Source: Marinagarivorans sp.
GTDB taxonomy: Bacteria > Pseudomonadota > Gammaproteobacteria > Pseudomonadales > Cellvibrionaceae
Assembly: GCA_028281865.1 (NCBI GenBank)
Contig: JANQJB010000021.1
Span: 1 to 46,642 of the forward strand
Length of the DNA stretch: 46,642 nt
Direction: 5' to 3'
Shown: one piece after another, positions 36,174 through 43,807 of the stretch
Position numbering within the stretch: position 1 is the first letter of the stretch
Layout: each line of letters begins with the position of its first letter
Notes under the pieces: model-generated
Databases searched by the model: none
What the model was told of the DNA's origin: nothing
Seen by the model: the letters and a program-made list of their open reading frames with translations, nothing else
Program-made: the position numbers and the translations under genes

Positions 36174-36680
36174 ATGCACTTGTTACAGTATCTACCCAAC
36201 ATCCGCTTTACATACTTGCTAATATTTCTCGGTTGCACAGGCTTAATGCTTGTCGGCATGTATATGGAGCACGTGATGGAATTAATTCCCTGCCCTCTTT
36301 GCATTACACAGCGTGTATTTATCGTTGCTGTAGGGTTGGTAGGTCTATTGGGGTTCATTCACAACCCGTCTGGCTGGGGGCGAAAAATATATGGTGGCCT
36401 TGGAGCATTGCTCGCGATTATCGGTGGCGGTTTCTCTTCACGGCAGTTGTATTTGCAGAACCTCCCAGCTGACCAAGCCCCGGCGTGTGGTCCAGGGGTT
36501 GGTTATCTATTAGAAAATTTTCCTCTTATGGAGGCGCTTTCAGTACTTCTGCGTGGCGACGGTAATTGCGCCGAAGTCGCTTGGACTTTTTTAGGCGTCT
36601 CTATCCCAGGCTGGACCCTAGTAGCTTTCATCGGTTTAATGGGATTTAACATTTGGCAAATAGTACGCCAGCCGAAATAA
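36174..36680 (+). CDS. dsbB: Disulfide bond formation protein B
   Basis: A 168-residue inner-membrane protein with four helices and the DsbB cysteines: Cys40-Pro-Leu-Cys43 in the first periplasmic loop and Cys105 plus Cys132 in the second. DsbB reoxidises DsbA and passes electrons to quinones, keeping periplasmic disulfide formation running. This matters for exoproteins exported through the type II system. Start ATG at 36174. dsbA is not in the window. Length and topology are typical. Confidence 0.95.
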   Translation: MHLLQYLPNIRFTYLLIFLGCTGLMLVGMYMEHVMELIPCPLCITQRVFIVAVGLVGLLGFIHNPSGWGRKIYGGLGALLAIIGGGFSSRQLYLQNLPADQAPACGPGVGYLLENFPLMEALSVLLRGDGNCAEVAWTFLGVSIPGWTLVAFIGLMGFNIWQIVRQPK

Positions 36681-36918
36681 TTAGCACGCATCACGCATTA
36701 ATTGACTTGCTCAATACGGCCGTTTCACCTATCTTGATTATCACAAGCGGATCAATTGAAGCGCATTTTAGGACGGTAAAAATTTTCAATATTTTTGCTT
36801 TTCGAATGTGTTTTTAACGACCGTTTATGCGAATATCCTATTCGAGCCGACTATTAAAATACTTTTAACCTTACCCGGGTTAAACTCGAAGTACATTTTT
36901 ACCATTGAGGAGACAGCA

Positions 36919-37392
36919 ATGCTGGAGAACTGTCAGTCTGCGCAAGAACGCTGGGGCGGAGTAAGTGAAATCATCGATCGCTGGCTAAAAGAACGCCAAG
37001 AGCTGATTGTTGATTTTTGCGGTATTACGACAAGCGTGGATACCTTTGAAAATATCGAAGAAGATGGCCGTGCTGCCAATTTAAAAGACTTTTGCCAAAT
37101 TTTGGTGGACTACGTTTCCGCTGGGCATTTTGAAGTTTATGAGCAATTGATGAAAGAGGGGCAAGACTTCAACGACAAACAAGCTTTGCGTGAAGCGGCC
37201 AACCTTTATAGTTGCATCGACGACACAACAGAAAAACTACTGGATTTTAATGACAAATATTTAGAGACCGACGACCTGGAAACCTTAGAGGACGACCTGT
37301 CGAAAGTCGGACAATTCCTCGAGACGCGCTTTGAAGCAGAAGACCGCATGATTGAAGTCTTGCATGTAGCGCATAAAGATCAAGTGATGTGA
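36919..37392 (+). CDS. rsd: Rsd/AlgQ-family anti-sigma 70 regulator
   Basis: A 157-residue cytoplasmic protein of the Rsd/AlgQ family. It starts at ATG 36919 (MLENCQSAQERWGG), with GGAG 9 bases before; a longer frame from 36808 has no support. Hallmarks include ERWGGVSEIIDRWLKERQELIVDFCGI and LKDFCQILVDYVSAGHFEVYEQL. Rsd binds region 4 of the housekeeping sigma factor and shifts RNA polymerase toward alternative sigma factors in stationary phase; AlgQ in pseudomonads also affects alginate production. A hairpin follows 8 bases after the stop. The AlgP-like gene, linked with AlgQ in pseudomonads, lies 3 kb away. Confidence 0.92.
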   Translation: MLENCQSAQERWGGVSEIIDRWLKERQELIVDFCGITTSVDTFENIEEDGRAANLKDFCQILVDYVSAGHFEVYEQLMKEGQDFNDKQALREAANLYSCIDDTTEKLLDFNDKYLETDDLETLEDDLSKVGQFLETRFEAEDRMIEVLHVAHKDQVM

Positions 37393-37400
37393 ACAGAGGT

Positions 37401-37436
37401 GCAAACACGACGCCAAAGGGTGGGCGTCGCGTTTGC
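37401..37436 (+). terminator. Candidate terminator hairpin after rsd
   Basis: A 14-bp stem (37401-37414 with 37423-37436, one A/G mismatch) and 8-base loop start 8 bases after the rsd stop. The stem is GC-rich, but only a short T-run occurs, inside the distal arm, so termination may be weak or rho-assisted. Confidence 0.55.
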
Positions 37437-37529
37437 TACTAACGGATTTACTGCTGTGAACCGCTTGCGAAGTTAAATTAATAAATCAGATCGGATAGAC
37501 ATGCAGCCTTCAGTCAACGAGCAAAAAAA

Positions 37530-38579
37530 ATGGCACTGCGACACGCTGTAAAGCTCGTTTACTTTGCCTTACATTTTCTTTTATTTTCCTCCCTAGCTTT
37601 TTTGTTTCAATGTTCGCAACACGAAAACCCGAGCTTTACGATCGAAGTGGCTTCGGTCGGTCTTAATACGGGTTCGCTCAATAGCGATGGCACTGCGGCT
37701 GTGGTTGGCTCTATATACCACGGTGTGAGTTTTTGGGACCTCGAAAAAAATGAACGCCTTTATAATTGGAACCACCAAGAAGAACAGAATACCGTTCTTA
37801 TCGCCAGCCAGTTTTCTCCGGAAAACCGCTGGGCGCTAACTGCTCAATCTCATTCAATGGTGTTATGGAATACGCAAACTGGCGGCGCCGCGCGCTACTG
37901 GGCGGCACCTGCAGAAATTCTTGATGTTGCACTTGCAACCGAGGGGCAAGCAGCGTTATTGGGTTTAAGTAATCATACAGCTGTATTATTTAATGTGAAT
38001 CGCGGTGGGATTTTACGCACATTTAATCACGCGAATCGAGTCCGCAGCGTCGATTTAAATATCGCCAATAGATTAGCGATTACCGGGTCTGAAGACACTA
38101 CCGCAAAACTGTGGGACCTTGAAACGGGCAAAGAACGTTTTACTCTCTCCCATAACGATGATGTTCGCCTAGTCAGGCTCTCCCCAGATGCCTCTCACGC
38201 ATTTAGCATGTCACAGTATGATCAAGCTGTAATTTGGTCCACTCGCACCGGCGAGCCCCTCTATAATTTGCCTTTGAGAAGTGAACATTTGAAACGCGGG
38301 CTGATGTATACCGCAGTACGTTTTAATCGCGAAAATACTTTATTGTTAGCCGGTCGGACTGATCAAATTGTCGAGCTTTGGCAGTTTGGCGAGTCCACAA
38401 TAACGCTTGCACATAAATGGAAGGTACCGAAACGAGATCCCTGGAAACCTACAGGCGCTGCAATTACTGACTTAAACTTCCATTCGAGCAGTGCATCCGA
38501 CAGGCCAGAAAATATTATTGTTTTGGCGTCGAACGGCTTTATCCATCGCTTCGCCTTGCCCAGTTCCATCTATCATTAG
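37530..38579 (+). CDS. WD40-repeat protein with N-terminal membrane or signal segment
   Basis: A 349-residue protein with a hydrophobic N-terminus (about 10-27; FLFQC lies at its end but is not a canonical lipobox) and WD40-type repeats filling most of the rest, with repeat ends such as SFWDL, LWNTQTG, KLWDLETG and VIWSTRTG. About six to seven blades would make one beta-propeller, probably exported or anchored and periplasmic, acting as a protein-binding platform. No enzyme motif. It follows rsd by 137 bases and a hairpin, so it is probably transcribed separately. Confidence 0.85.
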   Translation: MALRHAVKLVYFALHFLLFSSLAFLFQCSQHENPSFTIEVASVGLNTGSLNSDGTAAVVGSIYHGVSFWDLEKNERLYNWNHQEEQNTVLIASQFSPENRWALTAQSHSMVLWNTQTGGAARYWAAPAEILDVALATEGQAALLGLSNHTAVLFNVNRGGILRTFNHANRVRSVDLNIANRLAITGSEDTTAKLWDLETGKERFTLSHNDDVRLVRLSPDASHAFSMSQYDQAVIWSTRTGEPLYNLPLRSEHLKRGLMYTAVRFNRENTLLLAGRTDQIVELWQFGESTITLAHKWKVPKRDPWKPTGAAITDLNFHSSSASDRPENIIVLASNGFIHRFALPSSIYH

Positions 38580-38734
38580 GCGCCCAACCTAAAGCTTCTC
38601 TTTTAGCCTTCAGAGCATTTTTTACCGGAAATTAAAACACCAAAGGCCACTGGTGTCCCATAAGTTAATTACGGATTAATAGAAATCTCAAGAGGCACAA
38701 GCGGGTATTTCTGTTTACCACCACCGAGACATGA

Positions 38735-38828
38735 ATTGGGGGTTGTATTCAAGACACTCCGTACATACATCCCTGTAGGCTCGATCGCGCGAATCCCGCG
38801 CGCGACGGTCTTGAATACAACCCCCAAT
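38735..38828. repeat. Long inverted repeat element
   Basis: Two perfect 21-base arms (38735-38755 and 38808-38828) face each other around a 52-base GC-rich loop containing GTACATACATCCCTGTAGG and a CGCGCG-rich palindromic part. The arms begin ATTGGGGGTTG. This layout suggests a REP/BIME- or MITE-like dispersed element. It lies between convergent genes, where such elements often settle. Confidence 0.75.
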
Positions 38829-38894
38829 CCCTGCCTCTCAGCATTTGTGGGACAGTAATGACCAAAGGCAAATTAGTTTTTCACAGACAAATAC

Positions 38895-38918
38895 AAAAAA
38901 GGCGCTAAAGAGCGCCTT
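38895..38918 (-). terminator. Intrinsic terminator of the FKBP gene
   Basis: Reading leftward, an 8-bp perfect stem (AAGGCGCT/AGCGCCTT) with a 4-base loop is followed by a T6 tract. It lies 51 bases past the FKBP stop and fits a standard intrinsic terminator for that gene. Confidence 0.85.
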
Positions 38919-38969
38919 GATCTAACGTAACAATTGAATCCTGTATGATGCGCCACGCGGCGCGCCAAA

Positions 38970-39797
38970 TTAATGCGGGTTATGCGGATTGTTTGCGTGG
39001 GGATTGCCGTGCGGATTAGCAGGTGCTGTCGTTTCTGGATTTACCTCAATAAGTTCGACTTCAAAAACAAGCGTCGCATTTGGACCGATTGGACCTCCTC
39101 CTGCTTCCCCGTAAGCTAGATCTGCAGGGATATAAAACTCAAATTTGTCTCCCTCAGACATTAATTGTAAACCTTCGGTCCAACCTTTGATAACACGGTC
39201 TACACCAAATGTTGCAGGAGTGCCGCGATTTTTCGAGCTATCAAAGACTTCCCCATCGATAAGTGTACCGTGATAGTGAACTTTAACTTGGTCCGTCGAA
39301 GTAGGTGTCTTACCGTCTTCGGGACCTTCGGAAACTACTTTATATTGCAAACCACTTTCAGTCGTTTTCACACCCTCTTTTTTGGCATTTTCGACTAGGT
39401 AGGCTGCACCTTCGGTTTTATTTTTCTCTCCTTGTTCTTTGCGTTCGGCTTCGCGAACCTTCATCTGTGCCTGGCGTTTTTCTTCTTGCTTTTTGCCAAA
39501 TTCAACCATTAGATCATGCTGCTGCTCTTTTGGAATCTTTGAACCGGCACCGGAAATAAAATCATTGATAGCCATTTCAACTATCCGTGGATCAATTTCG
39601 ACTCCCGTCGCTTTTGCTTGTGACGCCATGTTAAACCCGACCATATAGGTGATTTTGTCTTCAAGCGTATTCAATTCGATAGGTGCTTCTGCTTTTGACT
39701 CTTCTTTAGCCGCTTCTTTATTACATCCGCCAAGAAGTGCGACAGCTACAACAGCTGCGGCAATAGAAGTCTTTTTGCCAATTGTAAGTTTCTTCAT
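38970..39797 (-). CDS. FKBP-type peptidyl-prolyl isomerase lipoprotein with His-rich tail
   Basis: A 275-residue envelope isomerase. A signal with lipobox LLGGC (Cys25) is followed by an FKBP N-terminal dimerisation domain (about 40-150; LNTLEDKITYMVGFNMA) and an FKBP domain (about 160-255; VKVHYHGTLIDGEVFDSS, VIKGWTEGLQLMSEG, YIPADLAYGE). It is FkpA/Mip-like and would assist folding of periplasmic or outer-membrane proteins. The C-terminal tail repeats Asn-Pro-His (NPHGNPHANNPHNPH), an unusual possible metal-binding end. Its own terminator lies downstream and a perfect FNR/Anr-type box lies 47 bases upstream of the start. Confidence 0.93.
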   Translation of the reverse strand: MKKLTIGKKTSIAAAVVAVALLGGCNKEAAKEESKAEAPIELNTLEDKITYMVGFNMASQAKATGVEIDPRIVEMAINDFISGAGSKIPKEQQHDLMVEFGKKQEEKRQAQMKVREAERKEQGEKNKTEGAAYLVENAKKEGVKTTESGLQYKVVSEGPEDGKTPTSTDQVKVHYHGTLIDGEVFDSSKNRGTPATFGVDRVIKGWTEGLQLMSEGDKFEFYIPADLAYGEAGGGPIGPNATLVFEVELIEVNPETTAPANPHGNPHANNPHNPH

Positions 39798-39843
39798 AAC
39801 GTTTTCCTAAATTACGAGGCCGCTAGAACCTCTCAGTAAGCTA

Positions 39844-39857
39844 TTGATTTTAATCAA
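39844..39857. promoter_or_regulatory. Candidate FNR/Anr binding site
   Basis: TTGATTTTAATCAA matches the FNR/Anr consensus TTGAT-N4-ATCAA at every defined position and is palindromic except for its centre. It lies 47 bases before the FKBP start codon, compatible with a class II activator site if the leader is short. No fnr gene is visible in the window, so the regulator is inferred. Confidence 0.6.
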
Positions 39858-40587
39858 GATTAAAGACTGCCGGTTTACGCTAGGTTGCAATATCGACCAC
39901 AACGACCATTCCGTTACCGTGTTCCTTATTAGCGTTTAACGCAAACCGATGAATACGCACGGTGGGTACTCAAGCCAACCGGGGCTGCTATGTTACATGA
40001 AAACTCCCGTACTTCGCATGCCCTAGGCTAAAAATTCAACAAAATGCGAACCCCTACCATCACCGTTACCGCCAAAATCGGCAGAAGCAAAAGCACCATC
40101 AACAAAAGCCGCAGAATTATTTACCTAAGCCAGTTTCGAATTTAGCCGTTAAATTAAGCTGAGCGAGAAGCCAATTATTTGGGCTTTAGCAAAAACAATT
40201 TTAAATGCTCATAAAATCAACAAGTTATCTTGATATGTCACCAGTGCTTTAAAAAATCGGCTTGTATCGCAAGAGCAAAAAAAGAGCTTTTTACTATGTC
40301 ATTTATCCAAGTATTCGATTTTTCGAGCATTTACTTAGCAATCAAATACGCCGTCTAAGCATTTTATTAAGCGCCTCGGAATACGGAGGAAAGTATGCGA
40401 ATTTATTGTATTTCAGGCTCTTGTATTGCCATGCTAGCAATGGCCAAGTGTACGCACATCGCTTATTAATCCGGCAACAATTACTGTTGAATTAATAAAT
40501 TAAGTAAAAAAATAACAAAAATATAAAAAAAACCTGAAAAAATTCGCCAAAATATACAAATTAAATTAAAACCACGCTATCATTTTT

Positions 40588-40606
40588 AATTACGTAATAC
40601 GTAATT
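40588..40606. promoter_or_regulatory. Palindrome upstream of the histone-like gene
   Basis: AATTACGTA and TACGTAATT form perfect 9-base arms around a single base. It lies 40 bases before the start codon of the AT-hook protein gene and could be an operator or a promoter-overlapping site. Confidence 0.5.
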
Positions 40607-40615
40607 TTCACTTTA

Positions 40616-40629
40616 ATTTAACGTTAAAT
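40616..40629. promoter_or_regulatory. Second palindrome upstream of the histone-like gene
   Basis: ATTTAACGTTAAAT is a perfect 14-base palindrome, centred about 25 bases after the first one and 16 bases before the start codon. Its place would put it in the leader or over the start of transcription, which suits repression. Confidence 0.45.
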
Positions 40630-40645
40630 ATGTAGGTGCAAAAAC

Positions 40646-41809
40646 ATGGCTGCTAAAAAAAGAAAATCTGACCCGGTCGCAGATTTAGAGAAACAAATTG
40701 CCTCGCTTAAATCCAAGCTTGCAAAAGCAAAAGCGAGTAAATTAGCAAGTGCTGAAAAAGCGGTTGCAGGGATAAACAAAAAAGCAACGAAAGCAAAAGC
40801 AAAAGTTGCCACTGCGAAGACAAAGCTGGATGCAGCAAAAACTTCCGCAGCAAAAACCAAATCAGCTGCAGCAAAGGCGCGACTAGCGAAAGCAAAAGCG
40901 GCATCGGCAGCAGCACGGGAAGAAGCCGCAACAAACGCTGAAGCCTTGCGAGAAGCAAAAGCTGAAGCTGCTGGATTAAAAGCTTCTGTAAAAGCCGACG
41001 CGGCAATTGCGAAAGCTATCGCTAAAATTGAAAAAGAATTAGCGCCAAAAGCTCCGGCAAAAGCCAAAAAAGCAGCTGGTAAAAGAGGTCGACCTGCCAA
41101 AGTAAAAGCAGCGGCAAAGGCTCCGGCAAAAGCTAAAGCTAAAGCGCCTGCTAAAAAACGCGGACGCCCAGCGAAAAAAGCCGCTGCACCAAAGGCTAAA
41201 ACACCAGCAAAAAAACGCGGACGTCCAGCCAAAGCAAAAGTAGCCGCTAAAAAGGCCGCTCCTGCTAAAAAACGCGGTCGCCCCGCCAAAGCAAAAGTAG
41301 CCGCTAAAAAGGCCGCTCCCGCTAAAAAACGTGGCCGCCCAGCTAAAGCCAAAGTAGCCGAAAAAAAGGCAGCGCCAGCAAAAAAACGTGGCCGCCCAGC
41401 TAAGGCAAAAGTCGAAAAAGCTGCATCGAAAGCGCCAGCGAAGAAGCGTGGACGTCCAGCCAAGGCGATAGCAAAACCCGCAGCAAAGAAAGTAGAGAAA
41501 AAAGAAGCGCCTAAAGCCAAAAAGGAAGCCCCCAAGAAAGCGGCACCCAAAAAGGAGGCCCCCAAGAAAGTAGCACCCAAAAAGGAAGCTCCCAAGAAAG
41601 AGGCGCCTAAAAAGGAAGAGCCCAAAGTAGAAAATAAAGTTGCTACGCCCGCACCTGCGGTTGAGGAAAAGAAACCAATAAGCGAAGAAAAAGTAGAGAG
41701 CAAAGCGCCAGAAACACCTATAGCTCCTGCTCCAGCCCCGCAAAGCGCGCCTGCAAAAGAAGAAGCACCAAAACCTCAATCGGGTAGCTTATTCGGCGAC
41801 AACACTTAA
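40646..41809 (+). CDS. Histone H1-like / AlgP-like protein with AT-hook repeats
   Basis: A 387-residue, highly basic Lys/Ala-rich protein. The N-terminal part (about 8-135) is a charged coiled coil. The middle (about 148-270) has seven AT-hook-like RGRPAK motifs in units of KKRGRPAKAK-VAAKKAAPA. Next comes a KKEAPKKVAP repeat zone (about 285-335) and an acidic/proline end (QSGSLFGDNT). AT-hooks bind the minor groove of AT-rich DNA, so it probably compacts or organises DNA. In pseudomonads AlgP (AlgR3) has this layout and was linked to alginate gene control. The repeat number may vary between strains. AGGTG lies 7 bases before the start; a strong terminator follows. Confidence 0.85.
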   Translation: MAAKKRKSDPVADLEKQIASLKSKLAKAKASKLASAEKAVAGINKKATKAKAKVATAKTKLDAAKTSAAKTKSAAAKARLAKAKAASAAAREEAATNAEALREAKAEAAGLKASVKADAAIAKAIAKIEKELAPKAPAKAKKAAGKRGRPAKVKAAAKAPAKAKAKAPAKKRGRPAKKAAAPKAKTPAKKRGRPAKAKVAAKKAAPAKKRGRPAKAKVAAKKAAPAKKRGRPAKAKVAEKKAAPAKKRGRPAKAKVEKAASKAPAKKRGRPAKAIAKPAAKKVEKKEAPKAKKEAPKKAAPKKEAPKKVAPKKEAPKKEAPKKEEPKVENKVATPAPAVEEKKPISEEKVESKAPETPIAPAPAPQSAPAKEEAPKPQSGSLFGDNT

Positions 41810-41843
41810 ACAACACAATATTATTACTCTTTTATATTAAGTC

Positions 41844-41874
41844 AGCCGCTTCATGAAAATGAAGCGGCTTTTTT
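41844..41874 (+). terminator. Intrinsic terminator of the histone-like gene
   Basis: An 11-bp perfect stem (AGCCGCTTCAT/ATGAAGCGGCT) with a GAAA tetraloop runs into a T6 tract, 35 bases after the stop. A classic rightward intrinsic terminator. Confidence 0.93.
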
Positions 41875-41936
41875 GATTTCTTATTAAGTCGACAATGCCA
41901 GAACAGCACACATGGAAAGATATATTGAATTGCTGG

Positions 41937-42638
41937 TTAATGGCGCCTGCAATAGAGCAAGTCCCAAACACGATGCCCTAAACGCTCACCACGTTTTTCG
42001 AATTTGGTTTGCGGCCGGTAGGCCGGGCGAGCAGAATAAATTGCTTCACCCGCTAAGTTTTCCAGTTCCTCAAACTCGCGTAACAGGTCAACAATAGCCT
42101 GGGCATAAGCCTCCCAGTCTGTTGCTATATGCAAAATACCGCCAGGTTTTAGCAGCCTGATCACACGCGTAACAAACTCTTTTTGTACAATACGACGTTT
42201 ATGGTGCTTTTTCTTATGCCAGGGATCGGGAAAAAATAATTGCAAACGATCAACACTCTTTTCGTCGAAACAGTCCTGCAAAACATCATTAGCATCCGCC
42301 ATATAAACACGAAGGTTATCTAAACCCGCTTCACCAGCACAATTGATGAGTCGACCGACGCCTGGCGGGTGTACCTCGATACCGACAAACTGTTTGTCTT
42401 GCTCAACTCTGGCCATTTCAAAAAGCGAATCTCCCATGCCAAAGCCAATTTCAACAACGAGTTTTTTCCCCGGTACAAGATAGCCTATGTCAGTCAGGCT
42501 TCCGTCATATAAACTCAGCCCGTAGCGCGGCCACCACTGCTCGAAAGCGGCCCGTTGACCTTCAGTTATACGCCCTGCACGAATAACAAAGGTGCGAATA
42601 GATTTCTCTTTGAATTCTGGTTTGGGGATTTTCAACAT
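41937..42638 (-). CDS. trmB: tRNA (guanine-N7)-methyltransferase
   Basis: A 233-residue TrmB. Hallmarks are the SAM-binding VEIGFGMGDSLFEMA, VGIEVHPPGVGRLI and the catalytic/tRNA-binding LFFPDPWHKKKHHKRRIV. It methylates N7 of G46 in the variable loop of tRNAs using S-adenosylmethionine. It is last in a leftward group, 9 bases after the RNA m5U methyltransferase gene, so both may be expressed together. Length and start are typical. Confidence 0.96.
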   Translation of the reverse strand: MLKIPKPEFKEKSIRTFVIRAGRITEGQRAAFEQWWPRYGLSLYDGSLTDIGYLVPGKKLVVEIGFGMGDSLFEMARVEQDKQFVGIEVHPPGVGRLINCAGEAGLDNLRVYMADANDVLQDCFDEKSVDRLQLFFPDPWHKKKHHKRRIVQKEFVTRVIRLLKPGGILHIATDWEAYAQAIVDLLREFEELENLAGEAIYSARPAYRPQTKFEKRGERLGHRVWDLLYCRRH

Positions 42639-42647
42639 AACTACTCG

Positions 42648-43787
42648 CTAAGGCTTTCGCTCAAAATGACTTAGCAATTCAATATGTGGCGTTTGTGGAA
42701 ACTGGTCTAAAGGCTGTAATTCACGCAACACAAAATCATGCGCAATAAAGTCGTTAGCGTCTCGCGTCCATGTCGCTAAATCACAAGATATATAAATTAC
42801 ATGCTTGAGCTTTGACAACAACGCTAGTGTAGCCTGAGTTAACTTGAATCCATCACGCGGTGGATCGAGAATCAAAACTTCGGCATGTTGGTGAGCTGCG
42901 AGAGCCCGCGACAATGACGCCTGATCAAAAAGGTCAGCACAAATTATTTCTACGTTAGCAAGTTTTTTTGACGCTAATACACCGAGCGCCTCGTCTGCGA
43001 CCTCAATAGCCAAAATTGTGGCTTTGCTATTTTCGACTATAACCTCAGTAAAATTTCCAGAACCACAAAAGAGCTCAATAATTGTCTGCGTTTCTATAGT
43101 ACGAGCTTTTTGCGCCAACCATTCACGCATGCGATTATTTTGGGCTGTGTTAGCTTGTAAAAACGGCAAACGCCTATTAATGCTCACCTGCGCTGCGTCG
43201 CGGGACTCGTCAATATCTAAAGTAGTAAAAACCTTTCGCTTACCAGGTTGCCAGCGTTTTTCGGGCAACGCCGCAATCAGCTCCGATAAGGTTTCGCGAT
43301 TTTTTTCGCTTAATATCAGACAATCATCTACTGTGACAAGCTGCTTGTTCCTCGCACTGACAAAACCTAAGCGCTTGCCATTGGTTTTAAATTGTGCCCG
43401 ATTGCGATAGGAAAACTCGTTTTCTGAACGAACTATAGGCCGAAGAGCCTCTCGGCTATGCGGTAATTTTTCAATACTGCGTTTGACGCGATCGTATTTC
43501 GCTTGTAACTGGGCCTCATAGTCAATAAACATCCAGGGGCAGCCGCCACAATCCTGACTCCCCGCTCCATGAAAACGACAAGGAGGTTTGCGCCGGTTAG
43601 TCGAAGCGCTTTCCATTCCGGCAATCTCGCCAATAGCGTGCTTTTTCTTGTATTGCAAAATACGAATTTGAGCCGTTTCACCCGGCCACAAACCCGCAAC
43701 AAAAACGACATAACCAGCGGGATGGCGCACAACAGCTTGTCCGTCGGAGGCAAGATCGTAGGCCTCTCCAGTAAACACTTCGCTCAT
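42648..43787 (-). CDS. TrmA/RlmD-type RNA m5U methyltransferase
   Basis: A 379-residue enzyme with an N-terminal TRAM-like RNA-binding domain (about 1-55), four cysteines for a [4Fe-4S] cluster (Cys70, 80, 83, 156), SAM motif ELFCGSGNFTEV (238-249), motif LDPPRDG (307-313), the catalytic Cys335 in YISCDLATW and the general base Glu370 in PHIE. These fit uracil-5-methyltransferases of the RlmD/RlmC group acting on 23S rRNA. It is shorter than E. coli RlmD (about 430), so the exact target (U1939, U747 or another) is open. It lies 20 bases after an unknown gene and 9 before trmB. Confidence 0.92.
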   Translation of the reverse strand: MSEVFTGEAYDLASDGQAVVRHPAGYVVFVAGLWPGETAQIRILQYKKKHAIGEIAGMESASTNRRKPPCRFHGAGSQDCGGCPWMFIDYEAQLQAKYDRVKRSIEKLPHSREALRPIVRSENEFSYRNRAQFKTNGKRLGFVSARNKQLVTVDDCLILSEKNRETLSELIAALPEKRWQPGKRKVFTTLDIDESRDAAQVSINRRLPFLQANTAQNNRMREWLAQKARTIETQTIIELFCGSGNFTEVIVENSKATILAIEVADEALGVLASKKLANVEIICADLFDQASLSRALAAHQHAEVLILDPPRDGFKLTQATLALLSKLKHVIYISCDLATWTRDANDFIAHDFVLRELQPLDQFPQTPHIELLSHFERKP

Positions 43788-43807
43788 AAAAATCAGAGGT
43801 GCCTTAA

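Larger units (their letters stand above)
38580..38969. other. Intergenic region with long inverted repeat and terminator
   Basis: A 390-base spacer between two convergent genes. It holds a long inverted repeat (38735-38828) and the FKBP gene terminator (38895-38918). Outside these, an imperfect pair GTCCCATAA (38655-38663) and TTTGTGGGAC (38844-38853) could mark the ends of a larger repeated unit. No coding pattern is visible. Confidence 0.6.
39798..40645. other. AT-rich intergenic region between divergent genes
   Basis: An 848-base spacer with the control regions of the leftward FKBP gene and the rightward histone-like gene. It includes an FNR/Anr-type box (39844-39857) and two palindromes (40588-40606, 40616-40629). 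The last 250 bases are very AT-rich. A 77-codon frame at 40262-40495 has no ribosome site or recognisable pattern and was not called. Confidence 0.6.

Noticed and set aside
40262-40495. 77-codon rightward open frame
   Set aside because: No ribosome site, no recognisable pattern, in a regulatory spacer.
41200-41410. Regular DNA repeats resembling a CRISPR array
   Set aside because: They are in-frame coding repeats of AT-hook units without unique spacers.
40624-41703. 359-codon leftward open frame rich in Ala, Phe, Gly and Leu
   Set aside because: It is the antisense of the repetitive histone-like gene; its composition mirrors Lys/Ala codons and it has no ribosome site.
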